Assembly (NCBI RefSeq): GCF_036711975.1
Contig: NC_091966.1
Span: forward strand, 35,037,501-35,101,500
DNA: 64,000 bases
Reading direction: 5' to 3'
Source: Onthophagus taurus
Taxonomy: Eukaryota; Arthropoda; Insecta; Coleoptera; Scarabaeidae
Positions 25,650 through 36,700 of the stretch are shown piece by piece. The notes under the pieces are model-generated. The model was not told the origin of the DNA. It did no database searches and worked only from the letters and a program-made list of their open reading frames with translations. The stretch's first letter is position 1. The number at the start of each line of letters is the position of its first letter. The position numbers were made by a program, and so were the translations under genes.

Positions 25650-27425
25650 TGGTACTTTGCACTTTAAGACAAAGGATAAGTAACGCGCAAAAGAAAAATG
25701 GGCATAAGCCCAAGAAGTGGAATGTCTATAAACTAAAAGATGAGGATAATAAGAAGAGGTTCCAGGAAATGATACAGACAGAACTGGAGATCTATAAAGC
25801 AGAATATATTGAAGGCTGCAGAGCAGTTAACGGACGTTGGGGAACTGCGTAACGAAGAGTGGTTCGTTGAAGCGTGCAGACGGTCGATTGAGGAGAAGGA
25901 CGAAGCGAGAGGCAGGTACCTCAAAATGTAACTGGACAGAATATAGCAGCAGAAGAAGGATAGCAACAAAAGCGTGCAGAAGGTTATTCAACATTCGCTG
26001 ACATATCGATGGAAACAAAAATGGCCGGAAGCGTAACGAACATAAAAAATATGTTATCCACACTTTTAGAACGCGCTAAAGCAGCTCAAGACGCCGAATT
26101 AGCCAATCTTTACGAGTTTGCATCAAAAAGTGGATTTGAAGGTTCAAGAATTGAACTTTGGGACTTTTATTTATGCGAACGATTGTTTAATATTACGATT
26201 CGTCAACGAAATGAAATTCAAACTTGGCACAAAGATGTTAAATATTATGATATTTTTGAAACACACAAAAATTTTTTTTTTCGCCTCCCGTTATATGATA
26301 TTAATCCTTTAGCTGCTTTAATTTTACACGACCCACGCAAGATAAACCAACTTTATTATATTTCAATGAAGTTTCTTTGCTTTTCCACAAATTTGGTCAT
26401 GCGCTGCAGCATTTAATGAGTAGAACTAAATATTCTGAAGTTTCAGATATGACATGACTCGCAAAAGAAATATTGAACCTGTATAAAGCTCCTATTGGGA
26501 TCACCTCTGCCCAGCCCTATACTACATGAAGATGATATTCTTAGCAGATGGAGAGAATACTTTGAGGAATTGCTAAATCAGGAAAATAATACAGAGCCTG
26601 ATGGGTTACATTAAAGTAAACCAAAGCCGCGGTGACGGTAGCAGGAAATCTCAGCTCTGCTTTTTAACTTGACACTGCACGCCGCTATCTCAGAAAATAT
26701 CACAAAGGACAACTTAACAAAACTAAAAGCAAACAAATTGTCGCATATGCGGATGACATGGTCATAATTGGGCGAAATGGTGTAGCAATAACGGAGACAT
26801 TCCTTGATTTAAAATCCAACATTAAAGACGTAGGACTATTAATAAACCAGAATAAAACCGAATATATGAAGATGTCAATAAGGGGAAGGAATGTCGGGTA
26901 GGAATTTGGAGTCAGGGAAAGTAGATTTAAGACGACGGATGAGTTTACATACTTGGGATCACTAGTTAACGAGAATAAGTAATGAAATAAAGACAAGAAT
27001 AAGAAAGGGCAATAAAGCTTATTCCGCAAACAAGAAACTGATGTGTTCAAGTATACTAGGTCACAGCTCTAAAATGAGAATATATAAGAGTTTAATGAGA
27101 CCAACCCTAAAAATGAAGATCTAAAAAAGTTCGAAAGAAGAATACTGAGAAGGATATTTGGTCCAGTACAAGAATAAGTTGGAAGATGGAGAACTCGAAT
27201 GAATTTTGAATACAATGTCCTGGTTAGTGATGCAGACATAAGCAGATTTGTTAAATTTCAGCGAATTAGATGGCTGAGACATATAAGAAAAATGGAAAAC
27301 GATAGAAGTGAAAAATTCTTACAGAATGAAAACCAACAGAGAAAAGACCTAGAAGGAGACCTAGATGGTTGGACGACGTTAAGAGACACCATACACTACA
27401 GACTCTTAATCGGCCGATAGTTTGG
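25650..27425 (+). mobile_element. Decayed RTE-like LINE, interrupted by an M3 gene fragment
   Basis: From about 25840 the plus strand reads NEEWFVEACRRSIEEKDEARG, an ORF2 segment between endonuclease and reverse transcriptase. From about 26525 it reads DDILSRWREYFEELLNQEN, and from about 26735 QIVAYADDMVIIGRNG (catalytic YADD), INQNKTEYMKMS, FTYLGSLVNEN, then 27199-27420 gives RIRWLRHIRKMENDRSEKF and its end. Stops and deletions abound. Between the first two LINE segments sits a copied piece of the upstream M3 gene (25983-26447). The last bases (about 27392-27421, ACTACAGACTCTTAATCGGCCG) recur inverted near 31003-31032. Confidence 0.75.
25983..26447 (+). pseudogene. Partial, deleted copy of the M3 oligopeptidase A-like gene
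   Basis: This is a duplicate of the third exon of the gene at 23002-25368, beginning at GYSTFADISMETKMAG and ending at the segment after the zinc motif. Compared with the parent it lacks a block after ELWD (about 90 bp) and another after FETH, and has indels that shift the frame. The copy still encodes HKFGH (CAC AAA at 26386-26391), so the Glu-to-Lys change came before the duplication. It lies about 600 bp downstream of the parent, flanked on both sides by LINE sequence. Confidence 0.9.
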
Positions 27426-27598
27426 TCGGTCTTTTAATTATCATTAGGGCATATAATATAAGTGCGCACTCTCAAACGACTTGAATCGACCGATAGTTAA
27501 GTTTAATGAGCAACTCGATTCTCTTTCAACTTCGTAGTTTGCCATACTACTGTTCTGTGTAGTTTGCCAACTACCGGCCGAATGCTTAAACATCACTA

Positions 27599-28895
27599 TA
27601 CTCTGTTTTTAAACCAGGAGGAGTAAACGCGAAAGTCAGATTTACACTAGGAAAAATCACCAGAAAATATCACTAGATATTTTGGCGGTAAATTTAAATT
27701 AATAATTATTATTATTTATTTATTTACTTATTAGCTGTGTTTGGTACACTTGCTATAAATACTCCTAGTGTAGCAAGTGTAGTGCAGTTGACTACTCTCA
27801 GTTTTCAACACATTTTCAAAGTGCATAAGTGTAACAATTTTAGGTATTTGGTAAAACGGATTATTATGACAGTTATAGGTTATGACATGTAATCTTTATT
27901 ATTTCTGTAGGAAGTTGAATAATTTATTATTGATCAAAGAATCAAGATGAATAAATCAAAAAAGGAAATGTTGCCTGTAGTGACCCTATTAGAGTCTGAC
28001 ACCGAAAGTGAAGACAATGATATGATTTTTGAAGAATTGGACAGCGATGATGAAGAAAATGTATTTTTACTTTTAAGTAAAAAAGATAAAAGAACTTGCA
28101 TCGATAAATACTTTGAGGATGTAGTTCCCAAATATTCTGATGTACAGTTTAAAAAATCTTACTTACTCTCTATGTTTTGTGCCAATACTTGGCTACCGTC
28201 ATCACTTTTTACATATTTTCCCCCTTCATCATAAATTATTTTTACATTTAACTGTCTTTCAATTTTAGCCATTGTATTTAACCGGAGAACTTCCTATTCG
28301 GTTTTTAATTTTAATTGAATAGAACGTTTTCTACAAATCAAACTGTTATTTATTGTTTTTACTAGCTTACAATATTTTATTTTTGTTTAAATAAATCTAA
28401 CTTTGACACTTTCAAAAAACTAAATACGTCTTAAAGGTTATGTCGACTTACACTACACTTCCTACACTTGCCGGCGAGTCGGTGCGAAAAGTGTCTGCAC
28501 TTTTAAAACTCAATCGCTTACCAAACGCGGCGGCACTATCTACACTTGTTTGCACCAGTCTACCAAACACTATTTTTAAGAAAAAGTGTGCACTGGTGTA
28601 CGTTAGTGCAAGATACCAAACAAAGCTATTATTGTATTTATTTTCGTTTGTTATCGTCAACACTAAACATACAAATTAACATTGAAGTTATGAGTGTATT
28701 TATTTCAAAATATAATAAAGAAGGGTTTAAGAACACAAAATTTACAATAATGACACGAAACTGTCGAATTGTCAATAACCTAACCTTCAAATTCAAAATT
28801 GCCTGTGTGTGAACCTTCCTCGCATTCAACCAATCACGTGCAAGGTCAATCTGGTGACAAATTTAAAATACTCCTCCTGGTTTAAAAACAGAGTA
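27599..28895. mobile_element. TACTCTG-type MITE, copy 1, carrying a nested element
   Basis: Terminal inverted repeats TACTCTGTTTTTAAACCAGG at the left and its complement at the right, flanked by TA on both sides. Two more copies lie at 29548-29930 and 52762-57709. TA duplications and lack of coding capacity point to a mariner-like MITE; since all copies are bordered by TATA, duplication and terminus cannot be fully told apart. Relative to copy 2 it has an 0.9-kb insert at 27734-28628. Confidence 0.85.
27734..28628 (+). mobile_element. Harbinger-like nonautonomous element nested in the MITE
   Basis: Comparison with MITE copy 2 defines this insert. Ends are GCTGTGTTTGGTACACTTGC and GTGCAAGATACCAAACAAAGC (complementary with mismatches), with TTA on both sides, the 3-bp target usual for PIF/Harbinger. 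Inside, 27947-28234 encodes 95 residues: an acidic stretch (ESDTESEDNDMIFEELDSDD) then KKDKRTCIDKYFEDVVPKYS, which resembles the segment just before the nuclease domain of HARBI1-type transposases. The catalytic part is missing. Confidence 0.55.
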
Positions 28896-28897
28896 TA

Positions 28898-29448
28898 ATT
28901 GCCAAAGAAAACTTCAAGGTATAATTAATGTTTGTAAACAAAACTAACCTTACATAACATTCCTTCACGCTATAATTGACATTACAAAAGAAAACTTCAC
29001 GCTATAATTGCCATTACTAATTGCCAAAGAAAACTTCATGGTATAATTAATGTTTGTAAACAAAACTAACCTTACCTCACATTCCTTCACGCTATAATTA
29101 ACATTACAAAAGAAAACTTCACGCTATAATTGCCATTACTAATTGCCAAAGAAAACTTCATGGTATAATTAATGTTTGTAAACAAAACTAACCTTACCTC
29201 ACATTCCTTTACGCTATAATTGACATTACAAAAGAAAACTTCACGCTATAATTGCCATTACAAATTGCCAAAGAATACTTCATGGTATAATTAATGTTTG
29301 TAAACAAAACTAACCTTACCGAACATTCCTTCGCGCTATAATTGACATTACAAAAGAAAACTTCACGCTATAATTGCCATTACAAATTGCCAAAGAATAC
29401 TTCATGGTATAATTAATGTTTGTAAACAAAACTAACCTTACCTAACAT
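28898..29448. repeat. 122-bp tandem satellite, about 4.5 units
   Basis: Units begin at 28898, 29020, 29142, 29264 and 29386 (ATTGCCAAAGAA..ACTTCA), an exact 122-bp period with few substitutions. Each unit contains a shorter internal duplication around TTCACGCTATAATTG. The array begins directly after the right TA of the MITE at 27599-28895. Confidence 0.95.
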
Positions 29449-29547
29449 TCAGCGTCTGAAGACACAGGGCTAAACCCGAAACTTAAAAATATACTACTTA
29501 GCGCTGAATAACAATTAAAACTAGAATTAACACTTGCACTAGAACTA
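29448..29547 (+). repeat. Dispersed repeat shared with LDH-1 intron
   Basis: About 100 bp (GCGTCTGAAGACACAGGGCTAAACCCGAAACTT..GAATAACAATTAAAACTAGAA) matching about 7256-7360 in the same orientation. It links the satellite to the next MITE copy. Class unknown. Confidence 0.7.
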
Positions 29548-29930
29548 TACTCTGTTTTTAAACCAGGAGGAGTAACCGCGAAAGTCAGATTTACACTGGA
29601 AAAAATCACTAGATATTTTGGCGGTAAATTTAAATTAATAATTATTATTTATTTATTTACTTATTATTGTATTTATTTTCGTTTGTTATCGTCAACACTA
29701 TACATACAAATTAACATTAAAGTTATGAGTGTATTTATTTCAAAATATAATAAAAAAGGGTTTAAGAACACAAAATATACAATAATGACACGAAATTGTC
29801 GAATTATCAATTACCTAACCTTCAAATTCAAAATTGCCTATGTGTGAACCTTCCTCGCATTCAACCAATCACGTGCAAGGTCAATCTGGTGACAAATTTA
29901 AAATACTCCTCCTGGTTTAAAAACAGAGTA
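29548..29930. mobile_element. TACTCTG-type MITE, copy 2 (uninterrupted)
   Basis: A 383-bp element with the same ends as the elements at 27599 and 52762, flanked by TA. It has no insert and so serves as the reference for the other two copies. Confidence 0.9.
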
Positions 29931-30019
29931 TAGTTTCTATGTACAGGTGCACACACGGCGACTTTTCAGCCGGTAGGTAGCTGTCTTTGATTTGTATTGC
30001 GATCTGTCTTTCTCATCCT

Positions 30020-30990
30020 ACAATGTCGCTGATTTCGAACGAATTGATCGAGAATCTTTTTGAAGTGAAGAAGAGTTATATAAAAAAAAGTATGAAGGAA
30101 TACTCGAACGTAATCATTAAACGGAAACTATGGTTGGAAGTTTGTGAAGTTGTTGTTCCTGAATGTTCCTGAATTTTACAATATTTCGTATTGTTGATGA
30201 TCCAGTAACATATTGGAATGACAAAGTTTGCAAACTAGATCCAGTTTCCAAATATCTGTAAGAGAAGATAGGTATCTACATATATTATCAACTACACTGT
30301 GGTTTTATATCATGTAACGATGTTCAAAAGCGTTGGAATAACCCAAGGTTTATATATAAGAGGTTGTCTAGGTTCGTACGCAATCATACTGCGCATTACG
30401 TCACATGTGGAAAATAATACCGCCAAGCAATTCAAATTAAACAAAGGCATGGAGCACCACATGGCCATGAGGTTGCGTGCGCAATCCGTGATCGCTTACG
30501 TCACGAAACACTCCTGCTCTTGCCCCTCGCCCACAAACTAAAATCAAAGTATTGCAGCATAGGAACTTAGACAACCTTTAATATATAAACCTTGGGAATA
30601 ACCTGCAGACTTGTTTTCGTTTAAAAAAAAAACAAAATCAGTCCAAGCTGCCAACAAGAGGCGCAAATATGTTTGCTTCAATAAAATGTTATTTTTATTG
30701 TGATGCTGTGATAATTGTACTACAGAAAGCAACATAGAACTACTTTGCGCTGATGATGATGTTGAAGGCCACACCAAAAGTGGACCTCTTGCATCCACTT
30801 CAATGTCAACCTCTCTACGTAAGAAAATAAGAACGCTAAAAAATTGTTCAGCTATCGAAGATGCAGACAAGGCATTGCTGCAAGCTCTGGAAGAGACTAA
30901 AACTGATGAAAACACCAACTGCGCTTTATCTCCGCACTCTTAGCCCAAACGAGAAACTGGATGCTAAGATCGGAATATTAAATATATTTA
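30020..30990 (+). pseudogene. Decayed MADF-BESS domain gene fragment
   Basis: From 30024 the frame reads SLISNELIENLFEVKKSYIK, then KEYSNVIIKRKLWLEVCEVV, a MADF DNA-binding domain pattern (family: '..LYD..H.DYSN+..R...W.EI'). From about 30840 comes IEDADKALLQALEETKTDEN, then in another frame LSPNEKLDAKIGILNIFKQI, a BESS motif pattern. Stops and frameshifts separate the parts, and a MITE (30344-30594) is inserted between them. Probably a dead gene or accessory gene of a transposon. Confidence 0.45.
30344..30594. mobile_element. CAAGGTTTATATATA MITE, copy 1, with 9-bp target duplication
   Basis: 251 bp with complementary ends of about 33 bp starting CAAGGTTTATATAT. The flanks are an exact 9-bp direct repeat, GGAATAACC (30335-30343 and 30595-30603). 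A second copy at 42208-43146 has its own exact 9-bp repeat. Nine-base duplications are typical of Mutator-like elements; the assignment to that group is inference. Confidence 0.92.
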
Positions 30991-31152
30991 AGCAGATCAA
31001 CAAATTATCGGCCGATCAAAAGTCTGTAGTGTGCGGTATTTCTAAGGATGACTTGAGGGTAATGGGAGTGAGAGACTGTAGGAGAGTGGCTAGGAGTAGA
31101 CGGGAATGGCGTGAAGTTGTTGTAGACGCTAAAACCCACCAAGGGTTGTAGA
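30991..31152 (+). mobile_element. LINE 3' end fragment
   Basis: The frame reads DLRVMGVRDCRRVARSRREW, then REVVVDAKTHQGL followed by a stop, the recurrent C-terminus of RTE-like ORF2 in insects. The first bases (about 31003-31032) are the inverted form of 27392-27421. Confidence 0.6.
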
Positions 31153-31526
31153 GCCAAAAGAAGAACACAAACTTGAAATAAATTACAAACATCTATAAAC
31201 ATTTGAGAATTTATTTAAACAAATAGGTGTTAAGCCCCCAATAATCGACATAGATGTTAAAATTCCATTTTAAAACGAAAAAAAAAAATCATGTATAAAT
31301 TAAAATTAAAAATGAGGTAAAATAATAAATTGCTACTACTCTCATATCATTATTTAAAAAAAAACTGTCGCCTCTTGGTGTCGCTCTTCAACTTCACCTA
31401 CTATGTACAAAAAAAAAAGAAAAAGGGATGTTTAATTGACTTAAAGAAAACGATAATTCATTTCTCTTTTCACACTATCTTGGCGGTTTGTTTTTTTTCT
31501 TGGGCTAAATTATTCTATAAAAATCG

Positions 31527-33113
31527 TTACTTCTTCGGATTGAAAACGATTTTACGTGATTTTAGCACCGACCACTTATGCCTCTTCAAATAGTAGGTGA
31601 ACACTAAAAGAATGGTAAAGATTCCCGCCGTTCTAATCAACATTCTTTTACGTTCGTCATGTTCTGGCTCGGACGTCCATTTCAAAAATGTTGCGACGTC
31701 TTTCGCCAATTGACTGGCAGTGGCTGGTGTTCCATCTTGATACTCCAACACTTCATTATACAAAGCTTGAGCCATAGAAATAGCTCCACCGGGGAAATAT
31801 GGATTATAATATTGACCTTCTCTTAATACGATTCCAGCTGGAGCGTCACAATAACCCGTTAACAAAGCAAAGATGTAATCTTCACCTAATTTAAAAAATA
31901 GAGATTATTTTTGCTTAGATTTAAAATTATATATTTGATATACCTCCATGACGGGCTGGAACGATATAACTTAGATCTGGTGGAAAAGCACCATTATTGG
32001 CAGCACGAGCAGCTTCTTCGTTTGGATATGGACTTGGGAAATAATCGGAGAGTTTTCCGGGTCGTTTAAACATTTCCCCAACTTCATTCGGGCCATCAGT
32101 TACCTGGATTTCTTCAGCTTCCGCTTTAGCTTCGTCTTCCGTGTGGGTTACACCTACGAGGTCGCGATACGCGATATATTTCATAGAATGACACGCTGCG
32201 CACACCTGTTTGTACACTTCATAACCTCTTCTCACGCTATAAAATATTTAAATTATATAAAAATGTAATTGTGTGCAAGAAAAAACTTACCTGGCATGAT
32301 CAAGACTGTTTAAAAGCCCGTTGTGATACCACGGATTCTTTGGTGGATGCAATTCCAAATCAGAAGCGCGAACCGACTGGTCTAAAGCAAAAGCTAAAGC
32401 ACCAGCCCCTCCAGCCAAAGCTCCAATTGTTGCAAAGAGCTAAAATATGAATTTTTTAAGATATGAAAATAATGTATTTTGTTGAGAAAATTTTGATATT
32501 TATTATAGGCGCTAGATTTTAATAATATACATAGAAAAGTACAAAATATCTTAAAAAGAAAGTTTATTTCACAAAAATTACCATAACCTAACAATTTTAC
32601 GCCATCTCTTAATGAACATCAAAACTTTCCATAACCTCACAAAAAAGCATTTATTAAAAGATTTACAAAAAAAACGATTTTTTTGTTAAATTTCAAAAAT
32701 CTACATTTTATAATAAAAAAGAAGTCATTCTTACAGCTTTTCTTCCTCTGGTCCATTCCCTGGCAGTAGAATAAGAGCTTATCTAAAAACAATTTAATGA
32801 CATTTAAGATATATTATGTAATAAACTACGAATTAAATAATAATCTAATGCATATTCCCAATAATAACACGGTTAAATTTTGATTATTTGATAAATTACG
32901 TAAGTGAGGGTAATCAAAAAAATATCCATATGCACTTTGAGATTAATTATTAAACATATAGCGTTTCTATGGAAACTCACCTTGAAATATTATTGAAATT
33001 TAAGTTTATATTTCGTCAAATTGCTTATTAAAAGTACTTACTTGATTAAGAACAACACCGTTGTTCGTTTTTAAGAGACCCGCACCGCAAATCCTTCCTA
33101 CCGACGCAGCCAT
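31527..33113 (-). CDS. Cyc1: Cytochrome c1, heme protein of respiratory complex III
   Basis: Five minus-strand exons: 33113-33042, 32782-32735, 32439-32291, 32236-31944, 31885-31527; 306 residues, normal for the family. Cytochrome c1 passes electrons from the Rieske protein to cytochrome c in the inner mitochondrial membrane. Residues 1-40 are basic and Ser-rich (mitochondrial presequence), followed by [19 protein letters not shown], the bipartite sorting segment. Heme attachment is VCAACHS (CxxCH), next to [23 protein letters not shown] is the conserved loop; the axial Met lies in [17 protein letters not shown]. The C-terminal anchor ([15 protein letters not shown]) is followed by [11 protein letters not shown]. 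All key residues are present. Divergent from the LSM14 gene at 33776. Confidence 0.97.
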
Positions 33114-33775
33114 GTTGACCTGAAGGCTAAGGATCGGTTCGTAAATTATCGGTTAGTTTTCTAATTAAAAATAATAAAATCGTTTTAAAACATGCAAAAC
33201 CCCCAGCGATGCAAAGTGCTCGAGGCGACGTGTTATTTCATTAACGCAATTTTTCGAAACCGATCGAAATTGTATTTTTTTGACAGTTTACGTAACCTCC
33301 GTGGGTTATCAGGGAAATTTTAGCATCTAGGGTGGTATTTATAATATGAAAATTCATAAAAAATTTTCACGAAATTTGCGAAATTTAAAACAAAATAATG
33401 TTTAATTTAATTATTTGTTGTTTTAAAGTTGATTGTGATATAAATATGGTGTGAATTTGTTTTAATTAAAATTTTATAAATAGAAATTGATATAAATATT
33501 GATACTTATTGAATTATTATAATTTAATTAATAATTTTGTTCTATTTTTAACGTTTTAATTAATTAATTGTAATAAATTAAAGCTAATTTTTCAAAAAAT
33601 GTTTGTGTTTTAGTAATTTTATTTATGGCTGGTTGGTGACACTTGTGCGGCATACGTCACTTCTCCCAGCTGTTTTTGTACGCCATTTGTGGTGGAAGAT
33701 TTTGATTTTTGTTTAGTACGCTACAAGAATCGGTTGATATCTTTGCCATCGGTATTCTTAAAGCAAGTTTCGAAG
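33114..33775. promoter_or_regulatory. Divergent interval between cytochrome c1 and LSM14
   Basis: 662 bp separate the two start codons. The part 33350-33610 is extremely AT-rich; the 5' UTR of LSM14 probably starts near 33650 where sequence becomes more complex. No specific motif is claimed. Confidence 0.4.
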
Positions 33776-36700
33776 ATGAGTTCTGGGATGCCGGAGCTGG
33801 GCTCCAAGATAAGCTTGATATCGAAGGCCGATATCCGCTACGAGGGCCGTTTATTTACTGTCGATCCCCAAGAGTGTACTATCGCTTTGGCTTCAGGTAA
33901 GAAATCTATCAACGGAAACGTATTTTTTTGTTTACGTCCACGCTTATCACATTTTTTAAATAATTTCGTTAAACAATTTTTAATGTTATATATCGATATA
34001 TTTCATTAATTTCATTTAGGTACTGAAATATAGATAAAGTATTACGAATTTAACGTGTATTTTTAACTATTTAACACTTACTTTTTTCAACAATTCTTGG
34101 TAAAAAAAAATTAAACGGTAAAGAATCATTCATTCTCTTTAGGATCAACAAAATTACCAATCTTTATTTCATAATTTCTTCCTATCTTAATTTTTTTCTT
34201 TGTTTTTTTTTGCAGTAAGATCATTTGGTACAGAAGATCGTGAAGCACCATTTCCTGTTGCCCCCCAAAATCAGGTTTATGACTACATCCTTTTCCGTGG
34301 TTCGGACATCAAAGATATCCGTGTGGTCAACAATGTTTCCTCACTTCCAAACGATCCAGCGATCATGCAGTTGTCGGTGCCCCCATCTCTCACTCAGCAA
34401 GCGTTCCAGACACAAGGCTTCCAACATCCAGTCCTTGGGGCGATGCCGCCACAGTTGGCTCAGTTCAACACTTACGGTATGGGTTTAGGGGCGGGTTTGG
34501 CACCTGGAATGGGGATACCCACTCGCGATCCACGTTTACCACCTGTTGCACCTACTGCTGGTGGTAAACCTGGCGAACAACTTACTATAGGGGGCGGAGG
34601 CCCACCACCTCAACAAACTGTTGAATTATCTCCTGCTGTGGAACCACCACGACCAACCAACGATCATGGTACAATAATAAAAATATATCAAACGCTTTTA
34701 GTTGCTTTTTGGATTGGAATTGTAAGCGAATTGCATGGAGTTGATATTTAGAATTATGACATTAATTAAATATGTTTATAGTTGTTTATTTTGGTTTAGT
34801 TGGGCTTGATTAGATATAAGTAGTTTTGCTATATGCTTCAAATAAGCTTACTAAATATATTATTTTAATTGATTATATTTTTGTTTAGCTTCAGTATTAG
34901 ATTTAATCAGTGGAGGATCAAGAAGTACAACTCCAGCAAGTTTAGGATCGAGAAAATCTCCAACTGCCGACCAAGGAGTTCAAGCTGGTGGTAAAAAGGA
35001 TGAGAAGAAAGCTGTGAAACCAATTCAACCACCAAGCGGTGGTCAAAGATCCATGAATCATCAACAGCGCGACCGGAAGGATTCTAGAGGTGAACCTCAA
35101 GTAAGTAGTTTTATTTTAATACTAACTTTAACTTAATAAATTCAAATGTATTATTATTCTGAAATTTCACAACAAATAAAATGTAATTGATTAAAAAGGT
35201 ACTGTAATGGTGATCTGATCTGATTATCACACATTCTAGGAAATTAAGGTATAAAGTTAGATTTATTATTGTTAATTTATACATTGTTGCTAATTTGTAT
35301 GGAAACAGTTAGTTATCTCCTAAAAAAGATGCAAAAGATTTAATGTTTTTTTGAAATCTTTTACAATAAAGACAAATTAAGTATACAGGTGTCATTCAAA
35401 AAGTTATGACGAAACAAAGTTACGTTTTCTTTAATGGAACACCTGTATATTATTTCATATTTCAGTTCATGTCGAAATTCTAAACAAAATTCATGTAGCA
35501 CATAATTAACCTAAACTTAACCGTTTTTCAGATATTGAGCTTTTAAAAATTTACGAATTTATCTAATTAGTGACGTAATTTATCTTTGAGCGCAAATAGG
35601 CCACAGTTACTAACGATAAATCGCCATAAAAATGTCACTTAGTTTATTTTATTTTAATACTAATTGAAAAATTGCATATGACGATTTACCGTTAGCAACG
35701 AAAATGATTGGTGTCGGTATAAGCTCCGCCCATCTCTGTGACGTCAAGGCTTAGGTTGTCTATTATCCAAACTATTTTGTATTTTTGACATATGTTATGT
35801 CACTGCGTTGCTATGGAGATGAGAAACTTTCAAAGGTAACTTGATGAACTATGAACATAATCCACTAAAATATTTTGGTGTAATTTATGAGAGTAATTTC
35901 AAACTTCAATATCTCGAAAACGGTTAAGTTTAGGTGTATGATGTGTTACATAAATTTTGTTTGAAATTTCAAAATGAACCGAAATATGAAATAATACACA
36001 GGATGTTTCATTAAAGCAAACGTAATTTTGTTTCGCCATAACTTTTTGACTAACCCTGTATACTTAATTCATCTTTATTGTAATAGATTTTAAAAAAGAC
36101 TAAAACTTTTTAATATACTTTTTATTTAAACCGACCGTTTTCATACATATCAGCGATCATCTATATCATAATTGTGCACGTCATCATGTGTCTGGAGTTT
36201 ATCAAAATTATCTTAAACATATATGAGACATTCGTAAATAAAACAGGGTCTTCTGGGTCTCACTATCTGATTCATTTTATTAATACAATTGCAGAAATAT
36301 TTGTCTCAAAGTTGCTTAGAATTATAAAGTATTTGTGCAGATGACTTCATGTCCCACATAATTAAGAAATCTGATAAGCAGAGCCTGGACTGTTTAGGAA
36401 ACGCGTGCCCCTCCACGTGGAGGAAATGGTTCTCTCCTCATGCTTCGTTTTATGTCGCTGAATATTGAGACTGGAGCGTTTAAGAATCTCTTTCCTAAAC
36501 GGCCCAGGTCCTACTGATAAGGACCAATAACGTTTTTTAACGTGAAAATTGTTATCAAACTCATTGCGCTTTGAAAAATGTTGTATAATCACGTGTTTTG
36601 AATAATTTTTCTATTATTCTTAATTCTATTGTTTCCTGTTGCAGAGAAAAAGCTTATTCCGTGATTCAAAGGATTAGTTATTCATGAAGGCTTTTCCAAG

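Noticed and set aside
27947-28234. Independent acidic-protein gene
   Set aside because: It lies within a transposon insert with TTA flanks and resembles only the leader of a HARBI1-type transposase.
28898-29448. CRISPR-like array
   Set aside because: Units are contiguous 122-bp tandem copies without unique spacers, in eukaryotic DNA.
31330-31593. Hydrophobic plus-strand frame near the cytochrome c1 3' end
   Set aside because: Antisense to the cytochrome c1 last exon and its 3' UTR; low-complexity Phe/Leu/Lys content from AT-rich DNA.
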